Positions 32,900-36,924 of a stretch of DNA of 36,924 bases are shown here, piece by piece. The stretch is from an uncultured Collinsella sp. (GTDB taxonomy: Bacteria; Actinomycetota; Coriobacteriia; Coriobacteriales; Coriobacteriaceae). The notes beneath the pieces were generated by a model. It was not told the DNA's origin. It did not search any database and saw nothing but the letters and a program-made list of their open reading frames with translations. The translations under genes and the position numbers were made by a program. How positions within the stretch are numbered: the stretch's first letter is position 1; each line of letters opens with the position of its first letter. The stretch spans positions 1-36,924 of the forward strand of contig CABUDZ010000009.1 in NCBI GenBank assembly GCA_902490445.1, in the 5' to 3' direction.

Positions 32900-32935
32900 C
32901 TGGTGAGCCTCCTCATGCTGTGTTTCATATAGAGC

Positions 32936-32965
32936 AGAAGACCGGCATAGCTCCGCCGGTCTTCT
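32936..32965 (-). promoter_or_regulatory. Hairpin in the his operon leader
   Basis: AGAAGACCGGC (32936-32946) and GCCGGTCTTCT (32955-32965) form a perfect 11-bp stem with an 8-nt loop, about 36 bp upstream of the hisZG ATG. There is no T tract and no run of His codons nearby, so it is not a classical attenuator. Possible -10 sequences (TATGCT/TAGTAT on the minus strand near 32980) lie just upstream without a convincing -35. Confidence 0.45.
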
Positions 32966-33043
32966 GGGTACTTTAGCATACTAGAGTGTTTGCGGGGAGA
33001 ATCGTCCTCCTCGGCTCATAGCGTATTCATTTGGAAACATAGG

Positions 33044-33182
33044 GGAAAGCGCGTCCCGCCCGCCAGCCAAAAACTGGGATGCGGTTTCCGGTTGAGGTCC
33101 TCAGCGGAAAGTGTGTCCCATTCTGAGCGCCTGTTCTGGGACGTGCTTTCCGCCAGAAGCCTCAAGCGGAAAGCACGTCCCG
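33044..33182. repeat. Repeated palindromic GGAAAGYRYGTCCC array
   Basis: Direct copies at 33044-33057, 33104-33120 and 33166-33182 (GCGGAAAGCACGTCCCG) alternate with inverted copies at 33076-33089 and 33137-33153 (TGGGACGTGCTTTCCGC). The third direct copy and the second inverted copy match perfectly over 16 bp; the second direct copy can pair with the same inverted copy using wobble pairs. This fills most of the 326-bp gap between hisZG and the epimerase gene, apart from the his leader. Confidence 0.75.
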
Positions 33183-33225
33183 TTTCTCAAAAAGCGTCAA
33201 ACGCCAACTCGGCGCCCTGTCCCAC

Positions 33226-34062
33226 TTAGGCGCCAATCGCGCGTCGGTACTCCGCCATAACCTGAGCGTCGGCTGCCGCGGGATTGGCGAAATAGCGCCA
33301 ATCATAGGTCTCGGCCGAAACAACTCCGCGATAGCCGCGCGCCACCAGCCTATCCAGGTCGGCGCGCATATCGCGGTCGCCGTCACCCCAGGCAAGATGC
33401 GTCGTGCCATCTGCCGCAACATCGACAAAATGCACGTGGGCGACATCGTCGCCAAGCAGATCGAAATAATCGTCGATGGTATCCCCCGCCACCGCCATGG
33501 CGCCCATATCCAGACACGCCTTAAGTGCCGGATGGTCAACTGCCTCGATCATGCGCTTCGTGTCGGCCGCCGAGTTCACGATTATCGACTCAACCGGTTG
33601 TAGAGCCTCGAGCACCAGTCGCACGCCGCGTTCTCCCGCATGCTCGGCAATCGCACGCAGCATCGAGGCACTGCGACCCCACGCGTCCTCGATCGGCTCG
33701 TTCAAAAATGCCCAGCCGCTCGAGACCATGACCTGCTCGGCTCCAAGTTCCGCCGCGATATCCACAACGTTCTTAAAGTACGCGAGCGTGCGGGTACGCG
33801 CCTCATTCCCGCGCGCCGCGATATTCCACGGCTTGGGGTTGTTCTGTTCGGGACAAAGCCCCACAATCCGAACCCCATACCGCTGTGACAGCTCCCGCAC
33901 CTGCTCGATCGAATCGTATCCATGGCAATCGACATACAGATGCATCGCCCCGGTCCAAAGCTCGCAACACGTGTAGCCCGAGGCCGCTGCCGAGGAAAAG
34001 AATTCCTCAAGGTCAAAATAACGATGGCTGATATTCATGACGGCAAGCTGCGGATACTCCAT
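33226..34062 (-). CDS. FrlC-like sugar phosphate isomerase/epimerase (278 aa)
   Basis: TIM-barrel protein of the AP-endonuclease-2/xylose-isomerase-like superfamily. The order of motifs is like E. coli FrlC, fructoselysine 3-epimerase: SGYTCCELWTGAMHLY, VRIVGLCPEQNNPKPWNIA, EQVMVSSGWAFLNEPIEDAWGR, LVLEALQPVESIIVNSAAD, ACLDMGAMAVAG, VAHVHFVDV and GVVSAETYDW, with metal-binding Glu, Asp, His, Glu. ATG 34062 is chosen over GTG 34071 because AAAGGTGG lies five bases before it. It ends the PTS operon, 83 bp after IID. The substrate is inferred from context. Confidence 0.85.
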   Translation of the reverse strand: MEYPQLAVMNISHRYFDLEEFFSSAAASGYTCCELWTGAMHLYVDCHGYDSIEQVRELSQRYGVRIVGLCPEQNNPKPWNIAARGNEARTRTLAYFKNVVDIAAELGAEQVMVSSGWAFLNEPIEDAWGRSASMLRAIAEHAGERGVRLVLEALQPVESIIVNSAADTKRMIEAVDHPALKACLDMGAMAVAGDTIDDYFDLLGDDVAHVHFVDVAADGTTHLAWGDGDRDMRADLDRLVARGYRGVVSAETYDWRYFANPAAADAQVMAEYRRAIGA

Positions 34063-34145
34063 CTTGTCCACCTTTCGGCAAAAGGGCGCCGCAGCACAAT
34101 GTGCGCGACGCCCCCTCTTATATTGTTTTAATTATGACGGATACC

Positions 34146-34982
34146 CTACTGGACACCAAGCACTCCAAAGAACGCGCCGGCGATACTCACGAGTAGGATC
34201 ACGAGCATGATGAGCAGCGGATTCATCTTCTTCTTGAGCATGAGATAGACAATTCCAAACAGCCCCATCGTGACAAAGCCCGGGAAGATTCCGTTGAGCA
34301 GCTCAGCGAGCGTCTGAGCGCCATCGCCCGCGCCGACCATGAGCGGAATGTCCACGGTGACCATCTCCATGGTCATAGCGCCGATCACCATGGCGCCCAT
34401 GATAGAGGCCATCTTGACGATCGTGTCCATAATGCCCGATTCCTGGACCTTGCTGATCATGTCCGAGCCAAAGCGATATCCAACAAACGTCAGCAGGTAA
34501 CGGATGATGTAGTGAGGAACGTTGAACACGAGCAGGAACAAAATCGGGCCAAGAATAGAGCCCTGCAGCGCCAGCGACGTGCCGACACCCGTTGCCAAAA
34601 TTCGCAGCGTGCCCCAGTAGAAAGCATCGCCCACGCCGGACAGCGGCCCCATCAAAGCAAGCTTGACATTAGAGATCGCGCTCGTGTCAAAGCTATCGTC
34701 AGTAGCGTTGACCTCCTCCATTGCAGCGGCGATGGACATGGGAAGCGTCGAGATGTACGGCGTGACGTTATAGAGCTCCATATGGCGCTTAAGGGCGGCC
34801 TTAAAGTCCGCATCCTGCGGATACAGCTTGCGAAGGATCGGCATAAGGGCCCACATAAAGCCGATATGGCCCATACGCTCGTAATTCCAGGAATGCTCAT
34901 AGGGAATCGAGCGCCAGAACAGCTTCTTAAGGTCTGCGCGGGAAATCAGCCCGTTGTAAGAAGACTCAAACTTAAAACTCAT
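34146..34982 (-). CDS. PTS mannose-family IID component (278 aa)
   Basis: IID membrane subunit of a mannose-type PTS: N-terminal soluble part LKKLFWRSIPYEHSWNYERMGHIGFMWALMPILRKLYP, then LALMGPLSGVGDAFYWGTLR and hydrophobic segments toward the C-terminus (FVTMGLFGIVYLMLK, LIMLVILLVSIAGAFFGVL). ATG 34982 overlaps the IIC stop by 11 bp with GGGAGTGGG upstream; the longer in-frame form would start inside IIC. It forms the permease with IIC. Confidence 0.95.
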   Translation of the reverse strand: MSFKFESSYNGLISRADLKKLFWRSIPYEHSWNYERMGHIGFMWALMPILRKLYPQDADFKAALKRHMELYNVTPYISTLPMSIAAAMEEVNATDDSFDTSAISNVKLALMGPLSGVGDAFYWGTLRILATGVGTSLALQGSILGPILFLLVFNVPHYIIRYLLTFVGYRFGSDMISKVQESGIMDTIVKMASIMGAMVIGAMTMEMVTVDIPLMVGAGDGAQTLAELLNGIFPGFVTMGLFGIVYLMLKKKMNPLLIMLVILLVSIAGAFFGVLGVQ

Positions 34983-35763
34983 CAAACCCACTCCCAATCG
35001 CAGGATCCTCGGTTGCCGCTGCGGGCTGCTCCGCCTTTTTCTTGTCACCCAAAACCGTCATCGCGACGACGATAATCGCGGCAAAGATCGCCACGCCCGT
35101 CGTGCTAATGCCAAAGTAGGCGACGAGGAAGAAGCCAGCGAAGAAGAACGGAGCCACTGTTTTATTCATAATCATCTGCGCCAGCATCGCAAAGCCGAGT
35201 GCGGGCAAGAAGGCGGCGGCGACATCCATGCCGGTCTGAACGAAATCGGGGATGATGTTGAGCAGGCTGGCAACAGCATCGGCGCCAAAGAAGAATGCCA
35301 GGGGAATGATCAGCAGGCCGCACCAGCTCTGCGCGTAACCGGCGATGAGCATGTTGCGCGTGATGGCCTTGGTGTCTCCGTCCTCGACGTTTTTGTCGAT
35401 ACGGTGCACCAGCAGCAGCATGACCGGCTGGCCCAGGGCCGTATCGAGCGCCAGGACGATCGTTGCGATGGGAATACCCAGGGTCAGGGCCGCCGAAGCG
35501 TCCGCGCCGGCCTGCATGGCAAGAGATACGCCCAGGATAGTGCCGGAAATCGTATCGGGCGGGTTATAGGCGCCGACCGAGATGGCGCCGACCATGGCAA
35601 GCTCCATCGTGGCGCCCATAATGGTGCCGGTCACCACATCGCCCATGACAAGGCCGACCAACGGTCCGAGCACAATGGGGCGCTGAAGGTAACTCGTACC
35701 GGTCAGCCACTCGGAATAGCCCAAAAGGGCAATCAGGAAAATCAGGATCGTCTTGATAACCAT
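34972..35763 (-). CDS. PTS mannose-family IIC component (263 aa)
   Basis: Integral membrane IIC: about seven or eight hydrophobic segments, with ILIFLIALLGYSEWLTGTSYLQRPIVLGPLVGLVMGDVVTGTIMGATMELAMVGAISVGAYNPPD containing the family's GxxxGDxxTG motif and the substrate-site glutamate region. SD TAGGGG precedes ATG 35763. It lies eight bases after IIB. Confidence 0.96.
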   Translation of the reverse strand: MVIKTILIFLIALLGYSEWLTGTSYLQRPIVLGPLVGLVMGDVVTGTIMGATMELAMVGAISVGAYNPPDTISGTILGVSLAMQAGADASAALTLGIPIATIVLALDTALGQPVMLLLVHRIDKNVEDGDTKAITRNMLIAGYAQSWCGLLIIPLAFFFGADAVASLLNIIPDFVQTGMDVAAAFLPALGFAMLAQMIMNKTVAPFFFAGFFLVAYFGISTTGVAIFAAIIVVAMTVLGDKKKAEQPAAATEDPAIGSGFDEF

Positions 35764-35771
35764 GACAGCCC

Positions 35772-36242
35772 CTAACCGATGACCTTTGCGGCGTCAGTCT
35801 TCGCATCCGCCGGAATCATCTGAATGAACAGCTCATAGCCCTCGCCGAGTAGCTCCTTCACGTAGGCCTCGTTCTCGGACGTAAGGAATACGCTCGTCGA
35901 GACCTGGCGGGCATCCTCGCTAAAGGCCACATTGCCGAGGTTGATCTTCTTGACGCCCATCGCCTTGGCGACGGCACCGGCCTGTTGGATCGTCTCGCAA
36001 ACCACGAAGAGCTTGTACTTGTCGGTCACACCGCTCTGGAGCGCCTTGACGGCATCCTCGGTGTTTTTGACGACGACCTTGCATCCTTCGGGCTTTGCAA
36101 GGGACAGGGCCTGCAGACGAAGCTTGTCGTTGAGGACCGTGTCGCTCACTAACAGGATGCAGTCGGCACCCAGAGCCGAGGTCCAGCTAACGGCAACCTG
36201 GCTGTGAAGCAGTCGATAGTCCACGCGAATCATCTGAATCAT
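35772..36242 (-). CDS. PTS mannose-family IIB component (156 aa)
   Basis: Cytoplasmic IIB with the phosphohistidine motif RVDYRLLHSQVAVSW (family form RIDDRLIHGQVxxxW), phospho-His at about 13. The rest (VSDTVLNDKLRLQALSLAKPEGCKVVVKN, NLGNVAFSEDARQVSTSVFL) fits IIB-Man. It passes phosphate from IIA to sugar in the IIC/IID permease. SD TAGGAG precedes ATG 36242. Confidence 0.95.
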   Translation of the reverse strand: MIQMIRVDYRLLHSQVAVSWTSALGADCILLVSDTVLNDKLRLQALSLAKPEGCKVVVKNTEDAVKALQSGVTDKYKLFVVCETIQQAGAVAKAMGVKKINLGNVAFSEDARQVSTSVFLTSENEAYVKELLGEGYELFIQMIPADAKTDAAKVIG

Positions 36243-36258
36243 GATGTGCTCCTAACGA

Positions 36259-36675
36259 TTAAAACTCATCGAGTTCGGCCTGCCCCAGCAGGTCGTTGAC
36301 GTACTTGACCTTGGTGTCGTCCGCCTCGACGATCTGGCGAATGGCCTCATCGATCGGGGTGGAGTCGGGCACGAACAGCAGCTGAATAAGGAGCGGCAGG
36401 TTCATATTGGTCACAAGGTGCGTGTTGGGGCGCGTCTGGACGATCTTGGTGAACTCGTTGTTGACGCTGCCGCCAAAGAGGTCGGTGCAAACGACGACCT
36501 CATCGTCCGCGGCAAAGTCGTCCAGAATCGCCGCAGCCTCCTTGACCAGGTCCTCGTTTCCGTCGACATACATAGACAGCGCATGGACGTTTTCGCGCTC
36601 GCCGGAAAGCAGGCCGATGCTCTCGACGATTCCAGACGCGAAATGAGCATGGGACGCCACGATAAACTGCCTCAT
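36259..36675 (-). CDS. PTS mannose-family IIA component (138 aa)
   Basis: Separate IIA domain: MRQFIVASHAHFASGI with the phospho-His (ASHAHFA), VCTDLFGGSVNNEF and NMNLPLLIQLL. ATG 36675 has AAGGGGA upstream; the longer frame to 36723 would start within a hairpin. It lies 16 bp before IIB and 94 bp after the SIS gene. Confidence 0.95.
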   Translation of the reverse strand: MRQFIVASHAHFASGIVESIGLLSGERENVHALSMYVDGNEDLVKEAAAILDDFAADDEVVVCTDLFGGSVNNEFTKIVQTRPNTHLVTNMNLPLLIQLLFVPDSTPIDEAIRQIVEADDTKVKYVNDLLGQAELDEF

Positions 36676-36705
36676 TCGATTCCCCTTTCTTGCGAACTTC
36701 GGCAT

Positions 36706-36733
36706 AAAAATGCCCGGACGCATGCGCCCGGGC
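36706..36733 (-). terminator. Hairpin with T run between SIS gene and PTS IIA
   Basis: Minus-strand GCCCGGGC (36733-36726) pairs with GTCCGGGC (36719-36712, one G-U) followed by ATTTTTA. It may lower expression of the PTS genes relative to, or separate them from, the upstream gene. Confidence 0.6.
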
Positions 36734-36769
36734 AGGGTGCTTCTTGATCAGTAGCTAATTTGTCGCCGA

Positions 36770-36924
36770 TTAGTAATCGAACTGGTGATAGTAGCGACGG
36801 TAGTTGAGGTTGTGCTTGGTGACCGTCTCGTAGTAAGCGGCAAGGCGATCGGTGATCAGCGAGGAGAGGATCCACGGAGACACGATGACGCGGAACTCGT
36901 CGTCAAGGCCGGGGATCGCGAACT
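36770..36924 (-). CDS. C-terminus of a probable SIS-domain sugar-phosphate deglycase (partial, 51 aa)
   Basis: The reading frame open to the window edge ends ...SPWILSSLITDRLAAYYETVTKHNLNYRRYYHQFDY then TAA at 36772-36770. The ending with a helix and RRYYxxxxY resembles the end of FrlB/GfrF-type fructoselysine-6-phosphate or glucoselysine-6-phosphate deglycases (SIS fold). Only this tail is visible, so the family call depends on the ending and on the PTS and FrlC-like neighbours. Confidence 0.65.
   Translation of the reverse strand, partial: FAIPGLDDEFRVIVSPWILSSLITDRLAAYYETVTKHNLNYRRYYHQFDY

Noticed and set aside
29618..32932. 1104-codon open frame on the plus strand opposite hisD and hisZG
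   Set aside because: Shadow of GC-rich his genes; the real products on the minus strand have full family motifs.
32900..33040. Classical his attenuator or T-box
   Set aside because: No leader peptide with a run of His codons, no T-box core sequence and no terminator T tract could be found.
33044..33182. CRISPR array
   Set aside because: Repeats alternate in orientation, are only 14-17 bp, and have no uniform spacers or cas genes.

Overview
The window looks like a chromosomal segment of a high-GC Coriobacteriia actinomycete, most likely Collinsella or a close relative. This rests on gene order (mazG, eno, ftsB/divIC-like, ppx), a fused HisZ-HisG, a fused CydDC-type exporter, a DUF4342 protein and a mannose-family PTS; no 16S or other marker is present, so the genus is an inference.

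Bases 1-8400 look like an accessory island with lower and uneven GC. On the minus strand lies a possible five-gene set: an unrecognised CxxC protein, a VirD4/TraG-type coupling ATPase without its membrane anchor, a ClpP-like protease with an intact triad, an unrecognised basic protein and an HNH endonuclease. No relaxase or mating-channel gene is nearby. Across an AT-rich divergent region is a gene that looks like pieces of a type I methylase and specificity subunit, followed by an AbiEi/AbiEii-type toxin-antitoxin pair whose antitoxin mRNA appears to be leaderless.

Bases 8400-19540 carry backbone genes: a DUF4342 protein with an OmpR-type two-component pair, an orphan PTS IIB with a VOC-fold protein, a small membrane-anchored protein, tRNA-Leu(UAA), ppx, an FtsB/DivIC-like protein, enolase, mazG, yfcE and a stand-alone LarC C-terminal domain. 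The gaps between them hold long palindromes, including two copies of a 180-bp hairpin element whose arm changes are compensated on both sides, and a duplicated tRNA 3' end with its terminator.

Bases 19538-23523 encode a fused CydDC-like ABC exporter translationally coupled to a YgbA-family protein. Bases 23643-32899 encode the whole histidine pathway: a PHP-type histidinol phosphatase on the plus strand and, converging on it, the minus-strand operon hisZG(fused)-hisD-hisC-hisB-hisH-hisA-hisF-hisI-small ORF-hisE. The operon contains strong hairpins before hisD, before hisH and between hisF and hisI.

Bases 33226-36924 hold a minus-strand catabolic operon: the end of a probable SIS-domain deglycase, mannose-family PTS IIA, IIB, IIC and IID, and a FrlC-like epimerase. 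The composition suggests uptake and breakdown of fructoselysine-type Amadori compounds. A three-copy repeat that can fold in two exclusive ways separates this operon from the his operon.
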